64,000 nucleotides of DNA, taken from the NCBI GenBank assembly GCA_024529925.1, contig JAFEUB010001216.1, positions 124,001 through 188,000 of the forward strand. Direction: 5' to 3'. The notes below the pieces were generated by a model that saw only the letters and a program-made list of their open reading frames with translations, did no database searches and was not told the origin of the DNA. Below are positions 46,169 to 58,323 of this stretch, piece after piece (positions within the stretch are counted from its first letter, which is position 1; each line of letters starts with the position of its first letter). The translations under genes and the position numbers were made by a program. The DNA is from Ophthalmolycus amberensis. Lineage: Eukaryota; Chordata; Actinopteri; Perciformes; Zoarcidae.

Positions 46169-49100
46169 AAGTATAATATAATATTTAAGAGCAGTGCAAA
46201 GCCAATCTCATTTTCTTACTATGAGCACTGTCCTACATGGATTCATAATAAGCATTTTTGTTGATTTTTGGTGTTTTGTCTAAAGTGGACTGGATTGTGT
46301 TATAAAAAAGTCAGACGTCCTTCCTCTCAGCAGGCAGACTCCTCCTTCCTCTGTAGAAAATACTCCAGCTTGCTCTTTGGTGTAATTAAGCAATCTACGA
46401 TCTTTCTCAATCAATTATGAAGACAAAAAGTGACGTCACATCACACATATTTCTTTTTATATAAGAGAGGAATCCAAGGAACTACAATTGTGTTCTTCTC
46501 CATCAACCCTGTATGTTAGACATGACGCTTAGATAATTTGTTTTTCCAATGTTAGTATGTTCTAATGCAAAACTCATTGGCAATATTTTATCGATTGAAT
46601 GATGGTCTAATGAAGATTTATTACGTGAATCCTTTGACACGAGACTTCTGCATGTGATTAGGCAAACAGCAGTCCTTTGGCTAAGGTCAGTGACAAATTA
46701 TGGTTTTGATCAAATAATTAATAAACACGACATGTGTTCACCTTGACCTTAGCCATGTGCTGTGAATGCACTTGGCATATTTTGTCAGAGAACATTTTAC
46801 TGGTGTTCAGTATAAACATTTTGTGACTTGCCAAATGTGCTTATAATATATATGGTAATATCCTGATTATATAATGATAAAAAATGTAATCCAGGCACCA
46901 TTACACTCTTCCTAAAAATGTTTTTGTTTTTGTTGCAAATTGGTTGCAAAGTAATTGGAGACAGAGTGTTGGCACTGTCACTGTCTGGCAAGTGTTGCCC
47001 TCATTTGTATAAAGTAATAAAAAAAAATACTTTGACCCCTCAATTTATTTGTTCAGTACTATGTTGGCTGCTATCACAGCACCTTGAAAAGTGATCCACT
47101 TATTGAAATGGGGGCGAACTCGTCGCGTTCGTTGGGTCTTCACCGTTGACGCTGACGAGACGCTGTGCTGAAAAGCCCCTTCCCTCCCTCTGCACCGCCC
47201 CAAAATAGTGAAACAGTCCTCATCTCTTCCCCCCATTCATCACCCCAACAAGCAAAAGATCAAAACCCACCCGTGTAATTACTCCTCTGCAGAAAGGAGG
47301 CCTTTTGATTATTAGTCCCCTCTCTCTCCTTCCATCCTCAAATTCTTGATGTTTCTCTGTTGTGAGGACCCGGGACGGGTGATTCGGTGCTACTCATTAC
47401 ATTCACTCAACAATATGTTCAAACGCCCAGAAAATGTGTTTGGCTGAATGGGGGCTCGCTCCTGCAAACTCGCCACCCCTGTGGAAGAAAGCGGGCAGCC
47501 TCATTCTAGGCGAGAATAAGAGGAACCTTCGGAAGGGAGGATAGTCTCAGCCGCAACCTGGCCCTTAGAGCGGCCTGCATGAATAATAATAATGAGAATA
47601 ATCATAATCATAATGCTGATAAAATACTCAAAATAATTGCTACCCCGGAATAAGAGGATTACGGAGGGTGGATATGTGAATGGTGGCACGTGAAAGGACG
47701 AGAATCTATTAGCATCGGGGAGGACAAAAGAGGAGCTGGATGCCATTAAGTGAGATTAAGCTAAATAAGGCTTGATTTTCTTACAAGGAACAAGGAGAAG
47801 AGGGTGGGAGTGAAGGAGGAGAGGAGGGGGAGGAAGGGAGGGGTACTCTGATTCATAGATCAAAGTAAGATGGCCCAACTTCACGTCTTTCATTTACATA
47901 TAGCTGCTTTATCTCTGGAGGGATTAGCTACCTTGCTATTTTCTCTGGGTTGCTCTCCATTCGGCCACCTTTCGCCCAACCATCCACTTCCTCCTGCTCT
48001 CAGGATGGTTCTGCTTCTTTTTTTTCTTGAGTTTGGCTCCTTAATTTCTCCCCCCTCTCGTTCTCTGCCCCTTTCTCTCGGTTTTCTCCAAGAGGCTCTC
48101 ACTTTCTCGAGTTTGGTGGTGTCATTGTCGTGGCGACGCAGGGGTCTGGTCAGTCTTTGTGTTGGCACTTTACTCATCTCCATTTCATCACTGTTGTTCA
48201 ATGGGGCGAGGAGGGCTTGTGAGACAATGCACACACACACACGCACCAACGCACCCACACCATTCACTGCAGAGGACTCAGCACTGAATGCTTCTTACTC
48301 TCGTTAAAGGTACAGCACATCCAAAACATGTGTCATGTGTCAGCCAGATGAAAGTGAAATGGTACAAAACAGTATCAAGAGTTACTAATAGGTATGATTT
48401 TCCAATGTAAAGTAATATTGAGTAAAATTAAAGTAAATTACAAGCATTGACCAGATTTCAGTCAGCTCATGTATCTTGGTATCTTTATTTTTTATGTATT
48501 TATCCTCATACCTATTACTTATGTTGCAAATTATGATTTGTTAACTACCATACATTGACATCAAAGTTGGCAAGTACAATCAGTTGTTAAATGGCAAGAG
48601 TTGCCGGTTGTGGTTTGTAAACATGACATTCCAAGGTGGGCCCTCCTCGACGATTCACCCCCATATTTTCGCTTTTTTTCAGTTCTATGCCATTTTTGTT
48701 GCTTCCTCTTGAATACGTGCTTACAATCCGGCACCTGTTTCCTACGTTTTTATGGAGGTTGACTTGCAGAAACATCCTGAATAGGCAAAATAAGAAAATG
48801 CAGGCAGAGTATAGGGTCTCTGCAGATACAGACACTGGAACAAACTTCGAATGGGACGATTGAGCGGGATTATTTTTGCATGAGTCTATGCATAGTTGTT
48901 TTGTACTCATCGTATGTTTAAAGCTGTATTTACACAAACAATTTTTTACGATGAAATGTTTTGTTCGTTTGTACATGTTGGGACTCCTGAGTAGTTTAAA
49001 CCACACAAAAGTAAAGTGGAAATTTATAATTTCAGTTAAAGTTGTGTAATAGGACTTCCCTGAATTGTGTGTGTAAATGAGTGTGTAAATAGATTCTGTT

Positions 49101-49859
49101 TGCGGATTGCTTGCCTTGAATTGTAAAGTAAAGACATTTACTTGTCTTGTGGGACAGACAAAGTACTTTGCATTGAATTGCAATGAAATGGCCATTCAAC
49201 CTGATTACCAGGCTATAACCGAACACCTCAATAGTCAAACCAGCATTTCAAATCAGTGCGCCTTCTGTACAGTAGGCATGGCATACTAGACCTCAGGTTA
49301 CCATAGCAACTGTACACGCTATAGCTGCTACGATTCAGCCAGCTACTACTGGTGAAACTTAACATAACAATGGATTAAACTGGCTACAAACAAACCACTG
49401 AATGTGGTAAATGGCCAAAGCCCAGCCTCCCAGTAAGAGACTGTCCGCCGAGGAAAAACATCCGTCATTTCAGCAAATTTTGCAAAAACATTTAATTTCA
49501 TCCGACAAAACCATCGGTTGAACGAATTATGACTTTTGTTTGTCAGGTGATGTTATTATAGAGCCACAGAGGGAGGAGATCGGGGGTGGATGCATGGGTC
49601 AACAACAAACGCAACAAATGCAAGACTTTAACTCAGGAGATCACTGCTTGCTTCCTGTTTACGTCCATTTTTTTATTTTTGTTATTTCATTTTTAACCAT
49701 GACTGCAGTAAGTCCTTAACTTCAACCACGTGGTTTTATGAGTTTACCAGGCTGATGAAGGTCCCCAAACCCAAACCATGATGCTTTTCTAACCCTAACC
49801 AAGCCATTTTTGTGCTTAAATCTGACCAAACCTTAACCAGTACAAGGCAGTCTCATCCA
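46169..49859. other. Intergenic DNA downstream of olig1
   Basis: Largely unique-looking. The 145-aa plus-strand frame at 47870-48307 and the 202-aa minus-strand frame at 48587-49195 have no recognisable domains. A (CA)n tract is at 48228-48242. CCTAACC-type repeat traces begin near 49780. Confidence 0.4.
47560..47960. promoter_or_regulatory. Candidate conserved non-coding element
   Basis: Contains CATGAATAATAATAATGAG, GCATTAAGTGAGATTAAG-like AT-core words and CATTTACATATAGCTGC, in repeat-free sequence 2 kb downstream of olig1. Speculative. Confidence 0.22.
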
Positions 49860-50132
49860 GCATTTACAGCTATACCTACGAAAAATCCCACAAAATCATT
49901 TTGTATGTTATCCACATAATCATGAATGAGGAAGTATAAAGACCGCAGAAGCACACACAAGGCAGGTGGAAGGGGAGGTAGAAAGCGTAACAGTGAACAA
50001 ACAGTGATCTTTGACAGGAAGACAACAACGATCTTAAAAGTCAACGTACTTCAGTAACGGCACTTCCTAAACCTAACCAAGTAGTTCACGATATATATTC
50101 CTAAACCTAAATAAGTATTTCAAGATCGTTTC
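49860..50132 (+). repeat. CCTAAACCTAA-type repeat, left half, split by LINE
   Basis: Same family as 24575-24960. It breaks off at AAGATCGTTTC (50122-50132) and resumes after the LINE at 53165 with the same 11 bases. Confidence 0.85.
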
Positions 50133-50234
50133 TGGTCTGCATTGCACCCGACCCCGATGCTTGTCCCTGCGGGTGGTGGGTCCACAGGTGCAGACCGTGC
50201 GGCGGGTCAGGTGGGAGGCCTGGGCATGCCGATC

Positions 50235-51650
50235 GCCGGCAGCATAGACTAGCTCTAGGGACGTGGAACGTCACCTCGCTAGCGGGGAAAGAGCCAGAGC
50301 TGGTGCAGGAGGTGGAGCGATACCAGCTAGATATAGTTGGACTCACCTCCACACACAGCGTTGGCTCTGGAACCAAGCTCCTGGAGAGGGGTTGGGCTTT
50401 GTCCTTTTCCGGAGTTGCCCAGGGTGAGAGGCGCCGGGCGAGAGTGGGGATACTCACGAGCCCCCGGCTGAGCGCAGCTGTGTTGGAGTTCTCCCCGGAG
50501 AACGAGAGGGTCGACTCCATGCGCCTACGGGTTACGGGGAGCAAGGCTCTGACTGTGGTTTGTGCTTATGCACCAAACAGCAGTTCGGAGTATCCGGCCT
50601 TCTTGGAGTCGGTGGGAGGGGTCCTGGAAAGGGCGGCGCCTACCGACTCCATAGTTCTCCTGGGGGACTTCAACGCTCACGTGGGCAATGACGGAGAAAC
50701 CTGGCGGGGGGTGATTGGGAGGAACGGCTTGCCCGATCTGAACCCGAATGGTGTTTCGTTATTGGACTTCTGTGCTTGCCACGGTTTGGCCATAACGAAC
50801 ACCATGTTCGAACATAAGGTGGCTCATAAGTGTACCTGGTACCAGAACACCTTAAGCCGGAGATCAATGATCGACTTTGTAATCGTATCATTTGATTTGC
50901 GGCCGTATGTCTTGGACACTCGGGTGAAGACAGCAGAGCTGTCAACTGATCACCACCTGGTGGTGTGTTGGATCAGATGGCGGGGGACCCGGTTGGAAAG
51001 ACCCGGCAAGCCCAAATGTGTAGTGAGGGTGAACTGGGAACGTCTGGCGGAGGACCCTGTCCGGGAGGTCTTTAACTCCCACCTCCGGAAGAACTTCTCA
51101 CACATCCCGAGGGAGGTTGGGGACACGGAATCCGAATGGACCATGTTCAAAGCCTCTATTGTGGATGTGGCCGCTAGGAGCTGTGGCCGGAAGGTCATCG
51201 GTGCCTGTCGTGGCGGCAACCCGAGAACCCGGTGGTGGACACCGGAGGTGAGGGAAGCCATCAAGCTGAAGAAGGAGACCTTCAAGGCCTGGTTGGCCCA
51301 GGGGTCTCCTGAAGCAGCTGACAGGTACTGGCAGGCCAGAAGGGCTGCAGCTGCGGTGGTCGCGAATGCTAAAACTCGGGCATGGGAGGATTTCGGGGAG
51401 GCCATGGAGAAGGACTTTCGGTTGGCCTCAAGGAGGTTCTGGCAAACCATCCGACGGCTCAGGAAGGGAAAGCAGGGCTTACCCCAGGCTGTTTGTAGCA
51501 GGGGGGGGGAACTGCTAACCCGGACGGGGGACATCGTCGGGCGGTGGAAAGAGCACTTTAAGGAACTCCTAAACCCGACCAACATGTCCTCTGCAGAGGA
51601 GGCAGTGCCTGAGGACCTAGGGGGAGGCTCACCCATATCAGTGGGTGTTG
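50235..51650 (+). pseudogene. LINE endonuclease and N-terminal RT region
   Basis: The open frame extends upstream of the first ATG or GTG to include LALGTWNVTSLAGKEP, the start of an apurinic-type endonuclease. Other endonuclease motifs are VVCAYAPN, VLLGDFNAHVGND and ELSTDHHLVV, with the catalytic Asp, Asn and the final Asp-His pair visible. A basic linker follows (GNPRTRWWTPEVREA), then the pre-RT segment GGELLTRTGDIVGRWKEHF. The frame loses homology at about 51640, where RT motifs are missing, and reads into out-of-frame sequence to 51706. Not functional alone. Confidence 0.85.
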
Positions 51651-51654
51651 GCCT

Positions 51655-52012
51655 GTGGGTGTTGGCCTCCGCCAGGGCTGCCCTTTGTCACCAGTCCTGT
51701 TCGTGACTTTCATGGACAGGATATCCTGGGGGCGGAGAACGTCAGGTTCGGGGGTCTCGGGATCACCTCTCTGTTTTTTGCAGATGATGTGGTCCTTTTA
51801 GCCTCCTCGGATCATGACCTCCAGCATTCACTGAGACGGTTTGCAGCTGAGTGTGAAGCGGCGGGGATGAGAGTTAGCACCTCCAAATCTGAGGCCATGG
51901 TTCTCTGCCAGAAACCTGTGGATTGCTCCCTCCAGGTGGGGACGGAGTGGCTACCTCAAGCGAAGGAGTTCAAGTATCTCGGGGTGTTGTTCACGAGTGA
52001 GGGTAAGATGGA
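51655..52012 (+). pseudogene. LINE RT catalytic-box fragment
   Basis: Contains FFADDVVLLASS (FADD at about 51777), then DLQHSLRRFAAECEAAGM, TSKSEAMVL and EFKYLGVLFTSEG. This is the catalytic Asp-Asp box and thumb of the RT. The frame is stopped by the hAT insertion at 52013. The upstream RT motifs with the first catalytic Asp are absent. Confidence 0.85.
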
Positions 52013-52585
52013 TAGGGTTGGGTACCGAAAAACGGTGCCGGTATGGAACCGGTTCCTATACGTCCGGTACCTACCGGACCGAAACGTAACGCCGATTTCG
52101 GTGCCTCCTTACGGTGCCTGAGCCGATTGAAATACTTTTTTTACACTACTCTGATGACTCCGTCCTGGCAGCAGGACTCGGTCCTCCGCTCCTCACTCAT
52201 AGTATTATTACAACGGGGTACTTTGCGCTGTCGCTCATAAGCACAACAACACAGGCACGCGAAAGCTTCTTCTTCTCCTCCTTTGAGGTGTACTGGCGGT
52301 TGGCAAATGACAAATTGGCGCATTACCGCCACCAACTGGTAAAATAAAATAAGTCATGAGACGTGTCGTATTTTGCCAGAGAAGGAAAATATGCTCATAT
52401 TTCTGCAAAATAATTGCTGAGGTTTGAAGCTGTAGTGTGTGTACAGTGTGTGTGTTTTGTATTTATTTATATTAGTATACTTGAAACAGTTAATATATTA
52501 AAGTATCGGTTCAGGCACCGGTATCGTTTTAAAAGTATCGTTTTAGCACCGGTATCGGAAAAAACCCAAACGATACCCAACCCTA
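52013..52585. mobile_element. Non-autonomous hAT element, 573 bp, inside LINE
   Basis: Ends TAGGGTTGGGTA and TACCCAACCCTA are exact inverted repeats, and the inner sequences are rich in ACCGGTAC/ACCGGTATC words on both sides. AAGATGGA at 52005-52012 is repeated exactly at 52586-52593, an 8-bp hAT-type duplication. No transposase. It splits the LINE reading frame, so it is younger than the LINE copy. Confidence 0.93.
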
Positions 52586-52593
52586 AAGATGGA

Positions 52594-53142
52594 GCGGGAG
52601 ATCGACAGGCGGATCAGTGCGGCTGCAGCAGTAAAGCAGGCCCTGCACCGGACCGTCTTGGTGAAGAGGGAGCTGAGCCGGAAGGCAAAGCTCTCAATTT
52701 ACCACTCGGTCTACGTACCTTCACCTATGGTCACGAACTCTGGGTCGTGACCGAAAGGACAAGGTCGCGGCTACAAGCGGCCGAAATGAGTTTCCTCTGT
52801 AGGGTGGCCGGGCTCAGCCTTAGAGATAGGGTAAGGAGCTCGGTCATCAGGAGGGAGCCTGGAGTCGAGCCGCTACTCCTTCGCGTCGAAAGGAGTCAGC
52901 TGAGGTGGTTCGGGCATCTAATTAGGATGCCTCCTGGACGCCTCCCACTGGAGGTTTTCCAGGCACGTCCAACTGGGAAGAGACCCCGGGGAAGACCCAG
53001 AACACGCTGGAGAGATTACATCTCCCAGCTGGCCTGGGAACGCCTCGGGATCCCCCAGAATGAGCTGGAACATGTTGCCGGTGAGAGGGAGGTCTGGGTC
53101 AGCCTGCTTGGCCTGCTGCCACCGCAACCCGACCCCGGATAA
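52594..53142 (+). pseudogene. LINE C-terminal region after hAT insertion
   Basis: Resumes with the segment after KYLGVLFTSEG: REIDRRISAAAAV, RTRSRLQAAEMSFLCRVAG, RSQLRWFGHLIRMPPGRLP, TGKRPRGRPRTRWRDYI and ends LLPPQPDPG. This is the conserved C-terminal region of fish RTE-type elements. A small frameshift occurs near 52720 (KLSIYHSVYVP to FTYGHELWVV). Confidence 0.85.
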
Positions 53143-53164
53143 GCGGAGGAAAATGGATGGATGG

Positions 53165-53360
53165 AAGATCGTTTCCTAAACCTAACCAAGTAGTTTTGTT
53201 GCCTAAATGTAACTCAGCAGTTTCCAAGACGGAAGTTTATTTTTAAAAGACTATCCATGTAACGAGCGGAAGTTGACACATGTTGCTGGACTTTCGTAGG
53301 TAAACGCACGAAAAATGAGGAGTAACTTTCATCACACATTAGGATACACTGACCAGTAGC
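53165..53360 (+). repeat. CCTAAACCTAA-type repeat, right half
   Basis: Continues the repeat interrupted at 50132: CCTAAACCTAACCAAGTAG, GTTTTGTTGCCTAAATG, GACGGAAGTTTATTTTTAAA, AAAAATGAGGAGTAACTTTC, as in 24790-24930. Confidence 0.85.
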
Positions 53361-55520
53361 AATGTCACATCATTAAACTGACGAATGTCAGATCAGTAAA
53401 TGTGTAAATGGTTATAAGTTCATAGGGGGCAACTCCAAAAGAAGTGCTTTGTTGCCCAATTTGGATGACTTGTTGCCAAGGAATTATGTTGATATTGGAT
53501 ATTAATATATGCCTTTTTATTAAACATAACCACAATCTGTGGTTTAATTGCCTAAACCTACTCATACTGTATTGTTGTGTTTCGAAGAAGGAAAAAAGGC
53601 ATTGTTGATGAACGTAACACAGATTTGACATGGAGCATTAGATTTCATCTCATGTCAACGTTCTTGTCTGGTCACTAGAAGCATGTCAAAACACACAGTA
53701 GTGTTCTGTTATTAAAAACTAATGGACTCGGCAAAGAAAATCAGAACACTTCATTGTATACTTTTTTCAAACCATTTATGTGTTGAACTGTCCAAAGTAA
53801 GTCCTTTAATATACAGATTTCTGTAAATCATCAACTGTAAAGAAACAGCCTGGGCTTTTTGAGAATATCAAATATTTGCCAGCTAAAATCCTACACACTG
53901 AAAAAATAACTGTTACATCTCTATGTATCCATTTTGGATTTCAGCCGTTGTGTGTATCAAGCAGTCCCTTTATATTCCAACATGTGTCTCTAATGTGGAC
54001 CGTACACATTGTCTTCCACTGTCCCGTGTCCTCCAGCCTCTCATCTCAGAGTGTTGTTTGCCTCCGGCCTTTGTCGTGCTGTTTCATAGCACTTAACCAG
54101 TCAACGTGGGGAGTCCTTGGCTTAGGAAGTCCTGAGCCATAAATTTCATCTCCACAATGAGCGGAGCACAGGGGCTGGTCAGGACCCCCATTTACTTTCT
54201 AACCCAGCTTTTATTCATTCCCTCCCTAAATAACATCAGGCCCTCCTGTGCTGTCCCACCCTGAAATTCCCGGTCCCCGCTGTCACCCCTTCTTTCTCAT
54301 ACCGAGCCGATACAACAGGGTTACCGCTGAGCCCGCCGGCCCGCTCATTAAGCATCGTGTTCTCTCCCACCCATTCCTGCCCTCTGTCCTATTCACACCA
54401 CGGTACTCATTACAACTTTATAGGCCACCATCAACTGTCCCCTCATTACCCCAATCGGCCGGCTAAAAGACGAGCTGAGATGGTGTGTGGTCACAAGAGT
54501 TGCTTTGTCGTTGAGAAATCTGAAATTATCCCTCAGGCTTGGCAAAATATATGGTTTAAGGGGTGATTTAAGACAGATTTTAAGTTGAATGAGGTTGTTT
54601 TCACGTGTTAATACTGCAGGTGGTGAAATAATCAGTAAAACACTGAGCAGCCACTCACACCTAAATAATAAAAATCTGTGGTTTCCCTCTCCTCCATTAG
54701 ATGTATTCTTTCAAGCATTTTTTTATATGTAAGTAAGAGAAAAAGTAAATTGTTCTAAAACAGATAAAAAGAGGAAACATTGATGGAGGAGAAGGATTGG
54801 GATTTTTAGGCAAACAGAAAGAGAAATTGCTTTTATTTTCAGGGCTGAAATCTTTTTAGGACTTACGTTTTAGGAGACTTTCAGGGTGGGATCGCACAGG
54901 AGGACCCAATGCTCTCCACATATCCCCCAGATTTGGTGTTGCAACTCCAAAATGTGTCACTTTACTTCTCATCATACCAGAATCTGTTACAGCGCTCTTT
55001 GTTACATACTATCACATTTTCTCCCAACTCACAAAGATTTTGGAAGTTTAAGGCAATATTTAGCACTGTAACAAAATCATGAATTTATTTTGTGGCCCTT
55101 GGTACTGAGATCCCCATAAAGATCATGCCTGCTCTTGTTTTTCTCAGATGTATGCTTAATTATTGATCAATGATAATGCACGCGTGAATTGTGGCGTAAT
55201 GGTTATTTTTTCTGATTATCCACTCATTTCCCCGCATGCAATGCAAAGAAGACAGGGTATAACAGATACTGATATAGATCAGAAGGACTGATTATCTGTC
55301 TACCTCAGATCCATATTCGAACAAATTTTAGGATTAAAAAATTAAATCAGAGATCCAAAGCAAAAATAGAATGTAAAAGAAGGACTTTTCTTTTCTTATT
55401 GGCTGCCACAACGGAAAAAATATTTTTTCCTTGGACCCTGTAAACCTGATGTGCAAGATGATATTGGAAGGTTTATCCAATTATGTGCCAGAACACATGG
55501 AGCATAACCCATGAGGCAGG
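53361..55520. other. Intergenic DNA, nothing firmly recognised
   Basis: AT-rich with a more GC-balanced block at 54130-54480 that is repeat-free. No gene, RNA or classified repeat seen. Confidence 0.4.
54130..54480. promoter_or_regulatory. Candidate conserved non-coding element
   Basis: Repeat-free block with CATAAATTTCATCTCC, CCGCTCATTAAGCATCG and CCTCATTACCCCAATCGGCC. Location downstream of olig1 and motif content are the only support. Confidence 0.2.
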
Positions 55521-55545
55521 TATATATATATATATATATATATAT
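55521..55545. repeat. (TA)n tract, left of hAT insertion
   Basis: TATATATA run directly abutting the hAT element. Confidence 0.95.
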
Positions 55546-56215
55546 TAGTGCTGGGCAAGTTAACGCGTTAATTTCGCGTTAACGCATTCATTAATTAACG
55601 CCGACAATTATTTTATCGCGCGTTAACGCATTTTTTTTATTTATTATTATTATAATTTTTATTTTTTTTATTTTATTTTTTTATTGAAGACAAGAGACAA
55701 TACATATACATAACAACAAGAGGATGACAAGAACAGTGGGATAAAAGCCAGCAAACATCCTATAGTCAGTTTATTATTATTGTAACAGACTGTCTCATGT
55801 TTATCGTTTTGTATTGGAGATATGATGTCAGATCTCCGTGGTCAACTCAGCAGACACTTACATGTTAGTGCACCCATATGCTGAAATTCACGGTAAACGC
55901 ATTTAAACGGCACAGATCGGGAGCGAGGGAAGGACTTTGAAAGTTAGCGGAAACATTAACGTGAGACAACATCCGGTTTCTTCAGACGAACATCCGGTTT
56001 TCAGAATAAGATGCCAACAAAGTATGAATTATATTCACATTAAGTATAAAACATGCTACCTGCATCTCGTGAACCAAATGTTATTGCCCTTTTGTTCATA
56101 TAGCAGTCATTTTAAAATAAAAGTGCGCAATACACTACTTTTGAATTCATTATTGAACTTTGCCATAACAATGCGATTAATCGCGATTAAATATTTTAAT
56201 CGTTGCCCAGCACTA
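55546..56215. mobile_element. Non-autonomous hAT element, 670 bp, within (TA)n
   Basis: Ends TAGTGCTGGGCAA and TTGCCCAGCACTA are inverted repeats; the sub-terminal GTTAACGCGTTAA and GCGATTAATCGCG blocks are themselves palindromic. Flanks are both TA repeats, so an 8-bp duplication is consistent but not provable. No transposase frame. Confidence 0.87.
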
Positions 56216-56242
56216 ATATATATATATATATTATATATATAT

Positions 56243-56285
<43 letters not shown>

Positions 56286-56310
56286 TATATATATATTATA
56301 TTATATTATG

Positions 56311-56351
<41 letters not shown>
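56216..56351. repeat. (TA)n tract, right of hAT insertion
   Basis: About 135 bp of alternating T and A with a few interruptions (TTATATTATA). It explains the Ile/Tyr-rich spurious frames. Confidence 0.95.
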
Positions 56352-56354
<3 letters not shown>

Positions 56355-58323
56355 CTTGTGCAGTTTGAAAATGAGTGAAAACATGGCTATGGTCCTATTT
56401 AAATGTGTGTGTGCGAGTGTGTGTCGCTGTGGTAATGAACCCCCGGCCCTCAGTTTGCCCTCTGAACCCTCGGTGGCCTTGGAAGCAGGAATTCCAGTTA
56501 ACACATCACAGATCAGTTCTCTTTTCTTCTTGTTTTGTGTTTTCTGTCGCTGCTCTCGCCAAACGTCGGCTGGGTGTGTCGACGAAGCCTGACAGCCACC
56601 AGAGCCTCTCCCTCCTCCGTTTTCCTGTCCTCTTTCTTCCCTTCCTTTCTCTCGCTCCTGTGTTTGGGCTCCTCTTTCTTGCCTCCTTTTCTGCTTAATT
56701 GAGTTGTTTGGCAGGCGGGCTTGTCAGACAGTGCCGTCGATGTGGGGAGTCTGAGGGGCAGGGGGGCACCCGCCATTGTGCTCCCGGAGACGGGTTAGTT
56801 TTTCACTATTACTGCCTCATGAGTGAACATGGCCCAGATTAGGACAAGGGGGAGCCGAAGCAAAATTTTGAAAACATCATGGGTCCGTTTTGATCTAATA
56901 TTTGCTTAGTTCGAAGAAAATCTGCATCTCTTATAGTATTATCTTGCTGCAATGTTTTTAATGGCTCATAAAAAAACTACTTTTGTGTAAATCTAAGTTG
57001 CATTTTCAACTCTGAAAATACATGAATAATTCAGTTTGTAAACATAATTTACAAATTAGATGACACATATTTCCCAATGCCATGGTGAGTACAAAACATT
57101 ATGAAATACCATTCATTTGAAAACTTTGACTACAATAAGTCTGCATCAATCATGGGACTTTTGGACCATTAAGAGACGAGAGAGTCTCCTCAGTTTTAAG
57201 TGTTCAGCAAACCCATAAATATCTTCTCCATACCAGAGTGCAGAGTGGTCTGAAGAAAGCAAACACTGAATGTGTGTGGAGTCATCAATCATCTGGACAG
57301 AGGAGAGGGACAGAGACGCAGATGAGGATTTTCATTTCACTTTCTTTCTTTTTTTTGCAGTAAAGAGTATGTTAGTCTGGTGAACCTGTAACCAGCTTGG
57401 TGCTAAATTAAAATGTTATCTTTGGATGTGAGTACTGCAGGGAGAAAATACAAAGTGAATGAGGTCATTTATATTCTGCGGTATTATAATCCACTCAAGC
57501 CAAATTGTATTCCTTAAAGTTACTGTAACGAAGTTTTGACTGCAATTTAAATCTGATGCCTCTATATAACGTATAAGTAGAGAGACCATCAGCGAGAAGA
57601 CTGACTATTTCTAAATATTTATTCTCAGTAATGCTTGTCATCGGTGCCACAAAGTCGGATTATGACAAAGTCAGACTAAATCAAGCAGAGGAGCAGCAGC
57701 GGCTCCTCCTCCAGCATGGAGCAGAGCTTCACCTGGCTGCTCCACTGGGAGCCAACATCGACACCAGGCTGCTGGAGAACCAGGCCGTAATTGCTTGGCC
57801 GTAGGAACGGAGGCACGGGGAGAACCAGAACCAGGACTGAGCTGGGAAGTCTGTTTTACCCTGCTGTAGTAAAATGCTACGTTTTCTATAGGGACTCTGG
57901 TGCTAGGAAACGCTACCGTTTTTTTACCACAGCGACAGCCAAAATCACCACAAAATGAAACTTAAATATGTATAGAGTAAGATGTGACACATTGTTGCCT
58001 GTTAATGCTTTCTAACATGTAGCCCAGTCTTCTCTCTATTAAAATTGTTAAAATTAAGAACTTCATTACAAAACACTTATATAGTATTTAATAAAAGTAT
58101 AAAACCAATTGCGACCCAATAAATATAGACAGAAATAGTGCGGCATAAGCGGCTCATTTATAAAACTGGGAACAAATGTCTTCGAATAAATATTTTTGTT
58201 AACGTGGCATCACTCATCATTACATTCATTTTCATGTAAAGACTGCGAGTTCTAGCAAGAATCTGAGACTAATATCTGAAAAGTAGCGACTCAAGGCCAA
58301 AGTAACAACACTGCTTCTATTAT
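56352..58323. other. Intergenic DNA, nothing firmly recognised
   Basis: Mixed composition, with a C/T-rich patch near 56600-56690. No gene or classified repeat. Confidence 0.4.

Larger units (their letters stand above)
50133..53164 (+). mobile_element. RTE-type LINE (Expander/RTE-X-like), interrupted
   Basis: A 3032-bp insertion flanked by the exact 11-bp duplication AAGATCGTTTC (50122-50132 and 53165-53175). It encodes an apurinic-type endonuclease, a C-terminal part of a reverse transcriptase and a conserved C-terminal region, and ends ACCCCGGATAAGCGGAGGAA followed by AATGGATGGATGG, the tandem GATG-type tail seen in RTE-group elements of fish. Part of the RT core is deleted near 51650, and a hAT element sits inside at 52013-52585. 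The exact clade name is from memory. Confidence 0.88.

Noticed and set aside
47870..48307. 145-aa plus-strand frame with hydrophobic stretches downstream of olig1
   Set aside because: Composition-driven (CT-rich), no family resemblance, no supporting splice or promoter signal.
48587..49195. 202-aa minus-strand frame
   Set aside because: The longest unexplained frame, but low complexity in places, no recognisable motif and no coding-like codon pattern that I can see; a protein search would be needed to reinstate it.
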